The notes below the pieces were generated by a model. It did no database searches. It saw only the letters and a list, made by a program, of their open reading frames with translations, and was not told the DNA's origin. Made by a program: the position numbers and the translations under genes. A stretch of DNA of 64,000 nt, taken from assembly GCF_000213175.1 (NCBI RefSeq), contig NW_009799101.1, forward strand, positions 2,701,093 to 2,765,092, given 5' to 3'. Below, one piece after another: positions 9,129-21,534 of the stretch (within the stretch, counting starts at the first letter, position 1; each line of letters begins with the position of its first letter). Source of the stretch: Neurospora tetrasperma FGSC 2508 (lineage: Eukaryota > Ascomycota > Sordariomycetes > Sordariales > Sordariaceae).

Positions 9129-12100
9129 CTAAGCAGGGACGCTCCGGGATGTCATTTCTCCACTGCGCCGACGCATGAGATTCTGTTGCTTCTGCTCTTC
9201 TTGTTGCTGTGCTTTCGAAGCTGATTCAATCAGACGTAACTTCTTCCTGAGGACCGTAAGTCGGTTGTTGACCATATTGATCACTATGATGATCCATGTT
9301 AGTAAAGGCTAGCTTTGTTTTGTACGAGCACGGAAGTTGGCTCACCATTTTGGACGACTTGCTTGTCCTCGTTATTCATCTCGTCTGATAACTCGTTGGC
9401 GCCAGTCTTCTCCTCCTTTGATGCGCCAGAAACCTTTCGTTTTGGAAGGTGGTCGTCATCCTGATCCAGAACAGCTTCCAACATACGAATCGCTGTGATG
9501 TAAGAAATCTCACATCCAGGGAGATCCTCGTTGGCAATCTCATTGATGGCAGCAGCACGACTCATCTCGATGGCGCGATCGTACATCAGCCTCTCTGCAC
9601 TGATACCCTCGCTCAAGAATACGCCGACAGTGCTGAGACTGTTCAAAGCGGTCGAGTCGTTCGCATGGTTGTTTGGATGACTGGGATGATCTTCAGGTAG
9701 TCGCTTTTGTGCCTCGGCCAGCTTGAGTCGAACAATCTCGGCTTTCTCCAAGACTTCATTGAAGCGTGAACGGATCCATTGGACAGCGCCGTTGATCCTG
9801 AGAGCCAGGGCCTCCGAGTTTGCTGAATCCCGTGCTGCCGAAGTGATACTATTGGTCGACTCAACCTTGTTCTTCCGTGACCACCAGAGACTGGCGATAT
9901 CCATCGACTTGGCCAGAAGAGAGAGCGCCTTGACATACAGAACCAGCGCCTCTTCGGATAACGAGACGATAGCTTCGGCTGTAAGCCCATCCTCCTCCGC
10001 CGATTTTTCAATGGGCGCACCGCCAAGACCATGGTCCATCGAGGGAGCGAGCGGGACAAGCTGCTTGTACTTGACTTCGGCAAATCCGTACACGACATCG
10101 CTCCGTGTTGCGTGATCCTCTATGCACTGGGCCACACGGGAGTCTTCGTCCACGGGGGTGCCTTGCTTCCCATCTGAAATCAAGCCGGTGGGGGTATTAG
10201 GGGCTGGATACGTCGGGAATGGGTTGTACATCGGAACAGGAGATGGGCCTTTGCTTAGTAGGTGGGGGGCGTATTTGAATCCGAATAACCGCAAGCTTGC
10301 ATCCTGAATAGCCTTGGATATCACTGAAGTCGCCTTGCTGGGACTCGTGCCAAGTGCCTTGTCGTAGGACCCTTGACGGCTATGACCCTGGGCCAACTGA
10401 AGTGCTCTGGAAGGTGGGCTCGGAACTGCGCCACTCGTCGAGGTGGGCGAGCCTTGTTGAGTTGCGCGTCTAACAATTTGCGCTGACTTTGGGGACTGTG
10501 GCTGTTGCGGATACATTGATATTTGGTCCGCAAGTGCGTTCACTTCGAGATGCTTCTTGTCCACCAACACATAGTCGCGCTCAAACGCGATATCCTGGGC
10601 TGCCCTCTCCTCCTCTGTCATGGGTTTGGTGCCCATACCTCTGGGTTTTGTCCTTGTGACATCATTTGGAGGAGGGTTTGCTTCTCGGACAGGAGCCCTG
10701 AGTGAGGCATTTGATGAGCGATGTCGTCGGTCTACATACGAAGATGGACGGGTTGGAGCAGACGTTGATGGTTGAACTTGCGGGCGCTTAATCCCTAGCC
10801 CATCAGCAGCTTCCTTTCGAGGAGAATAGCTGAGGCGATCTTCTCTCGGTGGTATCTGGAAGTAGTTTGGTTTACTGATCTCGACGGGCTCGTTAGGGGT
10901 CGCTAAAGGCGACGATCGGCGAGGTTTTGGTGAAGAGGGACCAGCCGTCTGAGGAGCACCCTCGCGGTCTGCCAGGTCCTTCCTGAGAGATTGCTTTCGC
11001 GAGGGTACGAGCGAGTCTTCCGCCCGACTAACAGGCCTTTCCTCCTTCAAGGACCGGCGACGTGGTGGCTTGGGAATGTCGTCTTCCACAAGTCCTGGAA
11101 TAGGTTCTGTGACAACAGGATGGTTAAATAGATCTTCAAAGCTTATTCTCTCCACCGGGTTCTTCTTCAAGAGAGCGCGGATGAGGCCTTTCATCTCTTG
11201 GCTAACCACACTCTCCCTTGTGAACTTGATCACATCGCCCGATGATTCGATTTTCCTCAAAAGTTCCACATGATTGCTGGCTTTGAACGGCGGCCTTCCG
11301 GTTACCATTTCGTACAATACCGTGCCCACGGACCACAAATCGGCCTTCGCATCGTACTTCTCATATCGCAAAATTTCTGGAGCCATGTAAAGAGGAGAGC
11401 CGCAGAGTGTCTCGGCGAGGGATGTCGACGGCAGCACACGGGCGAAACCAAAATCGGCAAGCTTCAGCATCGGGGCCGAGGCTAGGCCGGCAGCAGGCGT
11501 AAAGGAGTCATAGCTGCCGCTCATGATGTGTTTTGCCGTCTTGTTGTTCGCCATCATCTGAGGAGAGGGAAGCAGAAGAAGATTCTGGGGCTTGACGTCT
11601 CGATGAACGAAATCCCCAGCGCGCAAAAACTGTAATGCGCTCGCCAACTGTTTCAGAAAGTGGCGAGTCACCACCTCATTCAGGCCGGCGTTCGGATAGA
11701 CGGGGTATTTTCGCGCAAGGTCGTGCGTATAGGGGTTTGTTATGAGCTTGTCTCGCTTCTTGATGAACAGAGACAAGTCACCGAGCTCGCAATACTCCAT
11801 GATCAGATTGATATGGGTAGAGGATTCAACGCAGTCATGGAGCGCGACGATATGAGGGTGTCGGAGGGTCTTGAGAATTTGGATCTCCCCGTACAGGTTT
11901 TCCTTCAGCTTCTTATTTAGACGGGCAAGCTCAACGGATTTGACAGCAACCAATGCGCCAGTGACCTGTAGGCACGATATGTCAGCAAGCAGCCCAGATC
12001 ACGGTACGGATGTGAGGTCAAGGCCGTATGGGATGCTGAAAGATCGATCAGGGTGAGGCTGCAGAGTACACTAACCTTATGTCGGCCTAGATAAACCTTT

Positions 12101-12207
12101 GCAAAGCTTCCTTTTCCTATCTCTTGGTCAATGACAAAGGATCCAATGGCATCGTAGCTCTGCTTCGTCCTCCTCGAAGACGAGGAAGCAGACGTTCGGT
12201 CCGCCAT
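9129..12207 (-). CDS. atg1: Autophagy serine/threonine kinase Atg1
   Basis: Three exons: 12076-12207, 9346-11965 and 9129-9283, giving 968 residues; introns are 110 and 62 bases, the latter with CTAAC. The kinase domain starts at residue ~22 ([19 protein letters not shown] lysine 53), with HRD at 165-167, DFG at 215-217 and APE at 239-241. A long S/P-rich linker follows. Residues 509-512 read YVLV after an acidic residue and before [11 protein letters not shown], matching the Atg8-interacting motif region of yeast Atg1. The C-terminal third is the helical early-autophagy-targeting (tandem MIT) region that binds Atg13. The last small exon supplies the basic end [14 protein letters not shown]...RSVPA. 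Atg1 nucleates the pre-autophagosomal complex under starvation. The terminal exon is easily missed, because exon 2 reads on in frame to a stop at 9299. Confidence 0.97.
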
Positions 12208-14953
12208 GGCTTCCTGGTGTATGTGTTGATGACGGGAAGTCAGTGTAAAGGTAGGTAGCCCAAGGGACTAAACTATTCGGAAGACGTCAACCTCGAGTCT
12301 GGCAGGCATGTATACGCCAAATGGTGTGGTACTATCGATCCGGGGTTCAGGTGGTTAGGATGATGAAGACGAGCTCTAGGCAGAAGCAGAGAAGTTTGTA
12401 TTAATAAGGCCGACAGCGTTCGGTTATGCAATGATGCAGGTGGAGATAATAGGTCGAGGATGTGTCGAAGCCAAAGATGAAACGGCAAATGCGTGGTCGA
12501 GGGAAGAGGTTCGAGTACGAAGTACCTTGATGGTTCTTCGAATCTGTTATGCGCCAGGCTTGGGTGGGGATGGCAGATGGACAGCCAAGCGACGATGAGA
12601 CTGGGTTGAACGAAGAGAGAGTATACGGTGGTATGGGATGGAAGAGGAGGTGCGAAGGGGGGTCGAGCTCAGTACAATCGTTTCAAAGTCTGGAGGAGTC
12701 GGAAAGGACGGGATGCCTAGGTGAGCCCGAACGGGTGGCTGATGGAACCGTCGATGCGAAAAAGAGCGGAAGAACGGCAGAACGAACAGGCAGTCGAGCA
12801 GCTGAAGTTGATGGAGGAAACGACGGACGGATGAAGGCTCAGGACACAGTAGAATAGGGTCCAAGCTCCGACACCGACACTGTTGTACCTGGACGTCTGC
12901 TATCAGTACGGAAGCGTGGTTATTGACAGCTGCTCTTCCTCCACCGCGGCAGACTGACGTCCTACGTCAAGGTCAATGACTCAGACCCGATCGGCCGCAG
13001 GCTGGCCTCGTCCGTATCAATCAGTTCGACAACGGCGAGGGTTGCGGTTGGGTTATATCTAGTTGTGCGATTGATATGTATAGGAGGGCGGATTTGTACT
13101 AGGTAGCGTCTATGAGAAACGGGTCGAGAGAGCAGTAGGATGACGCGATGGTCGGACCGACATACGGCAGTTGATGCGGAAGCGGCGAAAGTTGGTATGG
13201 TGTCGGGTGTATGGATGTGGTATATGGCGATAGATGTTCAAGACGCGATGGATCCCGTCGATGGCGATCGGAACCTGAGGGTGCGAGACCGGAGACAGCG
13301 GAGAGGGAGACCGGAGCTGTGACCTTGACTCGGAGGATGGAGAGATGAACGGGCGATATTGGGGGGGGAGAGAGAGAGACGCAAAGGTGGTTCGGTAAAG
13401 CCGGCCGAGGGAGGCAATTCTGAAGGGCCCAAGGGCGGTGCTAGTAGGAGATGTTGCGGACGATGAGTGGATGGGGACCTGACGCAACGGGGGGGGAATG
13501 GGTGTGGTCCTGTCGTGGGAGTGTCTGGGTGGTCGGTTGGCCGTGGTCGACGGTCGCGGTGATGGGTGATGCGGATCGAGGGACGCCGCAGGAAGGAGTG
13601 GGTGGACTGTTGGATGGACAGCGATAAGTGATAGCGCACCAGTACCTCTAAGTGAGGTACCGTATCGGGTACCCAGGCGGTACCGACGTAACAGACACAA
13701 GACTGGGGGCGGACGAGCTGTAGATACGTCAACTTAGGTACCTATTTGTGCCCGGAGCGGAGCACGGGAAAGAGTCGTTGCCCGCAGTTCTTTGGTTTAT
13801 TTGGCAGACTATAAATCGTGATATGCGTGATTCCCAAAGGGGCGAAGACAAAAGACGTTATCTTCAGTCTCGATTTGAAAAGACTGGAGGAAGTTGAGAT
13901 TAATGGCAGTGAGTGAATGACGAGAGGAGACGGCAAAAGAGGGACGGGAACCTCGATGGGCAGGGCAGCATCAGCCAGATCCAGGTGGCAGCAGAGGGGG
14001 GCAGCGTCCCAAGCGACTTGCGAGTGACTACACCTGGAGCTCGTGATGATGTGCAAGGGGACTGGTCCGTGCAGGTGCATTGGAGTCATGATGCCTCGAC
14101 ATGGTCTGCACCAGTCAATGTAGCTCGTGGGTACCCTGCGGTAGCATTCAAGGCCGTCTGCCCAGCTCTTCCGCCTTTCCAGAAGGAGTCAGGTGGGCCC
14201 GGGGTACGCAGACGGTACGAGGGCCCTGTTACGCTGCGAGTGGAGTTGCACGTTGCCGGCCCGCCATTGGCCCCAACTCCCGACGCTACCTAGTGTAAAA
14301 CGGCCTGTCCTTCTGTGGTGATAAGGCACTTGCAGCTTGATAACATCACCGCTTGGAGTGACACTGGACCTCGCTGCGAAGCCTTGAGGCGGGTTTGCTT
14401 CTCCACGGATAGGCAGCCTGGAAATCTTGAAAATGATTGGAACCTGTTGTCCGAACACGTTGGAAGGAAGCTCGTAATTAGGTTATAAAGCTGGGTGGGT
14501 TCTTCGTTGTCGGTTATGGGATCTCTTAACGGTCAGTCTCCATGTCGAAACGCGTCATGTTGTTGTTGTTCCTGTCATTTACCGCTTGTCTTGCGCCTTT
14601 GCGGGCACCGAACCGGACACGAGGCAAAATCACGTAGCGTACTGGCACAAAGTCGCAATTGATGGGCATGTTTAGTCTCGAGCATCAACCCGTCGCTAAT
14701 ATCATCCTGTCTCCATTTCAAGTACGTACAAGGTAATAGCCCGGCTGCCCGGTAGTAGTGTTCCCAAGAGTCATCAGCAAGGACCCTCGATTCAAGACGG
14801 GACTTCGGTTGCTTCTAGACGAGACGGGGCTTGGAATTACTCATTTATTCATTGTTCCAAACAATGACAATATCACCAAACTCTAATCATCTTTGACGAC
14901 ACAGGCACTCCAAAAACAATCAACCACACATTCATCCATGGCCACTGTGCGCG
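12208..14953. other. Atg1 upstream region, no gene supported
   Basis: Holds the atg1 promoter and probably a long leader. From about 12.5 to 13.7 kb the minus strand is C/T- and P/S/R-coding in several overlapping frames at once, a sign of compositional bias and not of a gene. A TGACTCA-type core occurs near 12975. I cannot support any coding sequence here. Confidence 0.4.
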
Positions 14954-17900
14954 TTGTATACACTACTAAGAGTAATAATGACTAGCCAACCGGAACCCAG
15001 AATCTCAGGCAGCAGTCCCGCCTGGTTGATCCACAGGCTGCATCAGAATGCGGGCGTGAGCGACTTGCATGAAGCGATCCCAGCCATTGACCTTCTCCCC
15101 TCGCAGCCATGGAACATCACCACTCGAGGTCAAGACAGACTAGCAAAGCTAATTCACGCCAGTCGAGACAATCAATATTCGAGTTCTCTTATCACTCCTT
15201 TTTCAAAAGAGTCAAGACAGTGTTCATTCATTACAGGCTTATCAATCAGCGCCTCTTCAGTCGGATTATTTCCACAAGAGTCTGTCACAAGATGTGGCGA
15301 GTCTCCCTCCAGGTTGCACAAAAAGCAAAGCACCCAAGCAGCAATCCAATGAATAAGCTTTGGGGCTCATGGTACTCTCAAACCAGGATTCCGCGGGCGA
15401 TAACAACCTCGCTGGCTTGGTAGTTAGCAGAGCACGCTCTTCCCCAAAATAGCTGTGCGCTTTTCTGTTGGCGCACCAGGCTGATCTTGCTCATTCTCGG
15501 CGGTCCGGATCGCCAGTTCCAACCAAACATCAAACTGCCAACTCTGCGCAGTAGGCATCCGCAGCGAGGTTCGCTAGACACTGGGGAGTTTTCACTCCTC
15601 TTGCCTGGTCGTAGCGATCGAGATTTATCACACAAACTCCTCCTTGCAGCACACAATTCTCCAGGGCGTCGGCGGCCGTGTTGACCCTGTCGACCTTGTG
15701 CCTGTTGGCTTGGCTGGACACAACGGGGCACACATCCTACACCAACGACACAAGCACAGGAAGAACCCCAGCCGCCTGTATGTAGGTGGACGTACTCGAC
15801 GCCTGTGGGGTGCGAGTGAGGCTGTCGTGATGCTGGCCAATCTCCAAGCTCAAAATGGAGCTCGGTTTGATTGCTTTCTCTCTTTGAGACGTGAAGACGT
15901 TCACCCACCACCTCCATTATGCAAGGTAACGCATCCAGCACCCCTTATCTGCGGATTCGATAGCGCCGACCAATCAACATGGGCGGTGCAAACGAAAGAG
16001 TTGAAACAGGATAGAGACTGGCTGGCCATTGATCTTTTTCGATATCACTTGTGGTTGCGATTTCTCTCTGACCAAACACAACCTAAGAAGGCCCAACACG
16101 TCGTCGACACCTCGACTAACGGGCGAGCGTCCCTTTTTTTATTGCGTCTACGGCGCTACGCTACGCTACACAGGAGGTTCACGGGTACGTCGGTTATACC
16201 TTAGTAGTCTTGATAAGAAACATCATTACCCCGGACTCGACTTGTCAAGTTTGAAAATCTGACTGACCCTAGACAGATTGGCATGGAGAACGAAAGAGGG
16301 CTAAACACAATGGCGCCCAAACAAGCACAAACTCCGAACGAGATGACATTGACAAGCGGATTTCCCCAGATCTCCCTCCCCACGCGCTAAACCCTGTATG
16401 TTTGATGTTATTGGCAACCAAACAGGCACTCCAAATACACTACTTTCCCGGCCGCCATTATTAAACACCCATGATTAGCAAGGTCTTTCTTGGCCCATAA
16501 CATGCGCGGCCTCTATTACTTGGCCCTTTTTTTTCTCTTTCTTTCTTTTCGATATCATCACTTTTAATGCGAACGCGCGGTTCCTGTTCTGCCTTGCGAT
16601 AAGCGTCTGCATGTACGTTTCTGGCCCACTCGGTTCGAACCCAACTGCACGCCATCTAGCGCAACAATACCTCTCGCAACTTTTTTTTTTTTTGTTCGGA
16701 CCTTTTGATACTGATTCGGGTTGGAAGCATTGGGTTACTTGGAGAAATGACGAAATGGACGAATAGGACAACGTTTATGGAGGGAATGAGGGGAAGGAAA
16801 GGGGAAACTTTGGGTTCTGGAGCGTAGAGGTACACTAGGGACCCTACATGGAGTTGCTTGGTGTATGTAACCACCCACTCTGTTTGGCTGCAGACAACCC
16901 GACCCGCCTCGTCCTCATGTGCACTCCTCCACAGTTTTGCCTTGTGTAGCAGCCTGCCAGCAAGCAGCCGGCCATCTTTGTTGTGACGAACGGGAAAGGC
17001 AGATTCACTGTTTCCTTCCCGTCGTCCCCTTTTTGTGTTCGTTGGATGTTCGTTGTGAGTTCCATCACCGTCATCATCGTCAACAAAAACCAACCACTAA
17101 GAGACATTCAAACACAAGCGTACGGAACGGAACCCTTATCGCCTCTTCCAATTACCTTTCTTCAACCACACGAGTTCATCAATCTTCGTCGTTTCTACTC
17201 TCTTTGTACGGTAGATGGTCAATGTCAGTTCAAACACAAAACCCACGGAATCTCGCAACAACAGCCCGATTCGTGAACCCTGAAATTGGCTGTCCCACGA
17301 GAATTTGTGCTCCAAGACACCCTTAAACTTGTTACGGCACCGACCATGCCCCGGGCCCATGACTCTTCTCGGATGCGGATGCGAGTTCTAGAAAAGCCGC
17401 TACCCGCGACGCCGCCGCCCACCCGCACACCCTTCATTCAGCCCAGCCACTTTTACCACTCACTGCATAGTTAGAAAGCGGTGAGAGAACTTTACAACCA
17501 CACGTCAAACGGCCGTGTGGGACGGGAAGCAAGGTGAGAGATCCCAGCTTCAAGGCGTGTGGTGAGGTGAGTGAGTGGGTGCCGAACAGGTTCACTTGTA
17601 CTGTCATGCATCGTCGGGCACCTCAGTAGGTACATATGGTGGTGCATGACGTTACTGTATGATTTATGCTTATCGGGTTATGTACAATCCAGTACTGGTT
17701 TGTTTGTTCCTTAGTTCAGTTCTTCGGTTTAACAGGGGAGATCTAGAGCTCTTACTATAGGCCTGCAAAGAGAGAAACTGGCCGCCGTTTGAAGCGTCAG
17801 GGATAATACATAGGTAGCCAGGGTTGAAAACGCGCCAGAAGCCTTCTTATCCTGCTCTCCGTCTTCACCCATAGCCTTCAAAGACTGAACGATATGAGAC

Positions 17901-18891
17901 AGCAGTCCCCTACGGCACGGTCCGCTCGAAAGTCGAATGCTTTTCCGTTTTAGTATTCCGAGTGTGGAAATAGGCATTTTGTTGTACCAAACCAACAAAC
18001 AAACCAGGTCTGGACTGTATGCAATTCATTCATTTCACGGTCTCGTCCTTGGCTTCGGGAGTCCGAAGATCGGTTTGCCGATCCACATGCTATGAGATCT
18101 CGGGAATGAATGACGCGAGTGATGGCGCAAGAGGTACTTACTCTGAGTCGGTAAGCCGGATGAGGCGGTCTTAAGGTACGGTCCATTGTACATCTACACC
18201 TAACATGACTACATACTATGGTGAGATGGGTAAGTTTAACCCGTGGATCAGGTCGTCGAACACACAGTGCTCACGAAGCTTTGGCTATGGTGGTCCGTGC
18301 AAGATACCTGACAAGGGGGTTTTACTTTTGCTCGCAACCGCAGTATAGTACAGTCAAGTGGTGCAACTGACATCACGATGTGCCAGGGACACTGACAATG
18401 TAAGTACCTCTATGAGCTTACTATATTCAAGGGCTTCAGGGCCCTGTCAAGGCGTCATCTACATTTGCTGGGACGAACGAGAATTTCTGGTGCTCGCTCT
18501 TTCCCACTTGCTCGCCGTCGCTCTTTCTTGTATGCCCTCCGAACATGAATGAGTCTGGGGAAGGAGCGACGTGAGGGCTCTATCATTTAGGGATGAGCCA
18601 GTCTTGCAGTGCTCCAATAAGGGGGGTCTGCCTGTGCTAAGCAAGGTGAATACCTAAGACATGGCCAATTTTAGAATGGGTCGGTCACACTCGGGCCTGG
18701 CAAAACCACACACAACTATTGGGCCATCGCCGTTCCATGTCTGGTTCTGTTGCAAGACACTCCGCGGTCGGAGGGCTTGTTCCCGTGGCAACATCAAATC
18801 ATTTGTTTCGAGGTTTTCTAGATCACTTTACGAGTGGATCTCATCCATATCAAAAAAACAAACATTGCGTTTTGGAACCTATGGTAGAAGT
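14954..18891. other. Gene-poor region with weak ORFs
   Basis: Short frames exist on both strands near 15.0-16.2 kb, but they overlap and begin mostly at non-ATG codons. Only one short minus-strand frame (15530-15733) reads like real protein; it is listed separately. Short poly-T/A tracts occur near 16680 and 16535. Otherwise I see nothing identifiable. Confidence 0.35.
15530..15733 (-). other. Possible terminal exon of an unrecognised small protein
   Basis: The frame ends in a stop at 15530 and reads like protein, with G/C-ending codons: VNTAADALENCVLQ, GGVCVINLDRYDQ, then QCLANLAADAYCAELAV. The four cysteines in this stretch give a C-C-C-C pattern like small secreted fungal proteins. It has no ATG of its own and is closed by a TAG just upstream, so it would need an upstream exon; a GTACGT donor about 59 bases before the GTGTAG acceptor is possible, but it has no clear CTAAC branch site and the resulting frame does not obviously match. 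Not recognised; low confidence. Confidence 0.2.
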
Positions 18892-19653
18892 TCAGACAGA
18901 CGCACACCCGTAGTCTAACAAAGAAGTCGCGCACAGGTACAATTGAACGAAGTAAATCTCCATCGGCATTTTTCTCCCAAACGAACAAGGGCAATCAACA
19001 AAGACCCGGCAGCACAACAGACAAGGGTCATGCTCCATGGACACTCGACAAAGACGAGCCGCTTTGAACAGACAGAATGGAAGGAACTCTTGCGAGATAG
19101 CTCCAAGGCGTTGAGCCTTATGGTCAATATGGTATCGACGACGATCATGCTGGATGGTGAACATCAACATATAAAGACTCAGGTATCTCGGCTTTTGCTT
19201 GGCTTCGTTGTGGGGCACCACCTGATTGCCGTCTGATGCCCCTTGGTGTTGTGGTTCGAGGTCAAGTCTGATATCAAGTTTCTTGTAGAGAGTACCGTAT
19301 ACAGAGAAGGAGCGATGGAGAGCAAGTGAACCACGAACGAAGCAGTCGAACCGCTCGGTCGCCCCTACTTCACCTGGAATACCCGATTCGGGTTCTAGGC
19401 TCACCTGTCTTGTTTCTTGCCATCGAATGCAGACAGACAATGGATGGAACCAGTTCATGCGCAGCTTCAATTTAGTTGGATACATTTGTCCTCCACCATA
19501 TCTGTGGACATCCCGAAGACCATCAAGCAACCATCCTTCACCCGTCCGAGTTGACTGAAGCTCGACAATTCCAACTCCTGGAGACGACAATGTCCCCGGC
19601 GGACCTGTGACCGACCGGATGAACCCATAGTAAGAGGGGGGAGACAATATCAA
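18892..19653 (-). other. 253-codon open frame of doubtful status
   Basis: The longest uninterrupted frame in the 12-20 kb spacer. It opens at a TTG, its first ATG falls in the middle (MYPTKLKLRMNW), and it shows no domain, signal peptide or low-complexity bias that I recognise. It might be part of an unannotated gene or chance. Listed so that the reader knows it is there. Confidence 0.15.
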
Positions 19654-20143
19654 GGTCGATCAACAGTCTGGTCTCACCTTAGAATTGTCCTCTGCCTTTA
19701 TGTATCGCTTAACCCTCGACTTCGCCATTTTTATATTTAGAGTATGGTCTCTGTACAAGGCGTCACGCGGTGATCAGGGGCCGACAAGTTCATTGTTGTG
19801 CCACGGTAACTCATAAAGAAACTCGCCGAGTCCCATGGTCAGTCAGGGGTGAGTTTGTTCAAAGCCTTGCCTGGTGTGCCGTCCTGATTCTTTGAACCTG
19901 CCCCTTGCCAAGTGACTCCCTCATTCCCAACTAGTGGTATGTCCATGTCTATTTGCTTGCCCGTGATCATTCAAACGAAGGGAATGTCTTTGGAGCTACC
20001 TTGTAATCGGCAACATCCTGCTATAACCAAACTACACCCTTTTGTCCTCCCTTCAAGAAGTGGCCAAAGTAGATCACCCGACCCGACTATTCAGCCACTC
20101 GAGGCGTCACGCATTCTTGGTTATTCATCACTTCTTTGGGAGA

Positions 20144-20149
20144 TATAAA
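20144..20149 (+). promoter_or_regulatory. TATA box of the eight-cysteine secreted protein gene
   Basis: TATAAA in a GAGATATAAAGAC context about 295 bases before the ATG, followed by a long C/T-rich leader of the kind seen before strongly expressed fungal genes. Confidence 0.5.
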
Positions 20150-20444
20150 GACACTTTGGCACTTCCTCCCATCCGTGTCTCTTGGTCCCTGTTTCTGTTG
20201 CTCTAGCAAGTTTCTCCATCAACTCTGTACACTCCCTAGACCCATCTGTCACCTAACCAGAACTCTTCCGACTTGACTCTTCTTTACTATCTGTCTACTG
20301 TCTTTTCGAAACACTCTCAACATATACGCCGCAAACAACAAGCAACTATAGGAACGAACTAAGAAGGAAAACCAGAAACTCGTCAAACCACCTATTCAGC
20401 ATTTCGAATTTGAATAAGCGTCGGATGAGAACTCGACCTCGACG

Positions 20445-21025
20445 ATGAGGTTCACAGTCAACAACAACGCCCTACTTGTGGCCGTTAGCATCATCACAAG
20501 CATCACAGGAACAGGAAGGGTATCAGCCCACCCAACCGACGATAAACTCGTCCAAAGCATGGTGGCGAGCCACATCCTAGAAGGGAGACTTAACACGAAG
20601 AGTCAATGTGGTTATTTGTAAGTGGTTTTTTTTCATTTCGTCGTTCCCCGCCTCTCAACTCTTTGCGCTTCTTCATCATCATCTTCGAACATAACATCCC
20701 GCTCTCTCTCTCTTCCCCTTCCCACAACTCCCTTCTCTTCTCCTTTCCTCTTGTTCACCCAATCCCAACCACCCATCAATTAACTAACCCCATTAATTTT
20801 TTCCCCCCCTCCAACAGCGCCGACCCCCACAACTGCGTTCCCGCTATCTGCCGCTGTCAAGACGACCGCTACTATGCGCTCAACCGGGACAACCTAAAGG
20901 CTGGTAAGCACGGGTGCGACCCGCCCTGGGACAGGTACCCTGGGGGCCCTTGTACGCTGAAGGTGTCTTGCTGCCCGGTGCCAACAAAGTGGGGGAATTA
21001 CGATGATAATCCTGTTTTGACGTGA
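20445..21025 (+). CDS. Small secreted cysteine-rich protein (8 Cys)
   Basis: Exons 20445-20617 and 20818-21025, joined through a split TT|C phenylalanine codon; the 200-base intron has a CTAAC about 35 bases before its AACAG acceptor. The product is 126 residues. Residues 1-28 are a plausible signal peptide (ALLVAVSIITSITGTG core, cleavage near VSA-HP). The mature protein has exactly eight cysteines, at 55, 64, 69, 71, 91, 103, 109 and 110, including CRC and CC pairs, and an aromatic/charged middle (DDRYYALNRDN). The spacing does not match hydrophobins, whose CC doublets are at the second and sixth positions. It is likely a secreted, disulfide-bonded protein. I do not recognise its family; no function is proposed. 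Confidence 0.8.
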
Positions 21026-21534
21026 GGATGAAAAGAGATGAAAAAACAAGAAAAGGAACTGAAATAGAGATAATGGGGAAAAGAGGGATGGTTGTTGGAT
21101 ATAGAGTGTGGAGATGGCATATTGGCGATGAGGGGATATAAAAGGGAAGGAAACATGACGGGATGGGCATGAGGAGAATGAGATTGACGGAAAAGGCGAA
21201 TGAGGCTGAGGCAAGGAAAAGAACGCGAAGGGAAGAGAGGATGAAGAGTGGGAAGAGATACCGCATTGTGAGAAGGGCCGAGGACTGAGAGGAGAGAGGC
21301 GTGGGCCGGCCTTAAGCTGGTTATTTGCCTTTTGGATATCCTCGGTTGTTCCTCAAGTTCGCTGTACATATTTGTTTGGATTTTGCTGCTTTCTATTCGC
21401 TGCTATATTACATTTCTTCTTATTCTTTTGCGCCAGGCCTATCCTCGGCGCATAGTATTACCAGTTTTCGTCCTATTTAGAGCACTTCTCACACAGCCAT
21501 CTTGCTCTCTCCAAAACCTAGCCGCCAGACCTAC
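21026..21534. other. Convergent intergenic spacer
   Basis: Between the secreted-protein gene and the GPI mannosyltransferase gene, tail to tail. A/G-rich on the plus strand near 21.03-21.3 kb; nothing coding supported. Confidence 0.4.

Noticed and set aside
13110-13732. Two overlapping 160-200 codon minus-strand frames upstream of atg1
   Set aside because: Both frames are equally open and P/S/R-rich, which indicates strand composition bias, not coding.
16625-16660. A second tRNA, suggested by GGTTCGAACCC
   Set aside because: The flanking bases do not pair as a T stem and no acceptor or anticodon arms can be drawn.
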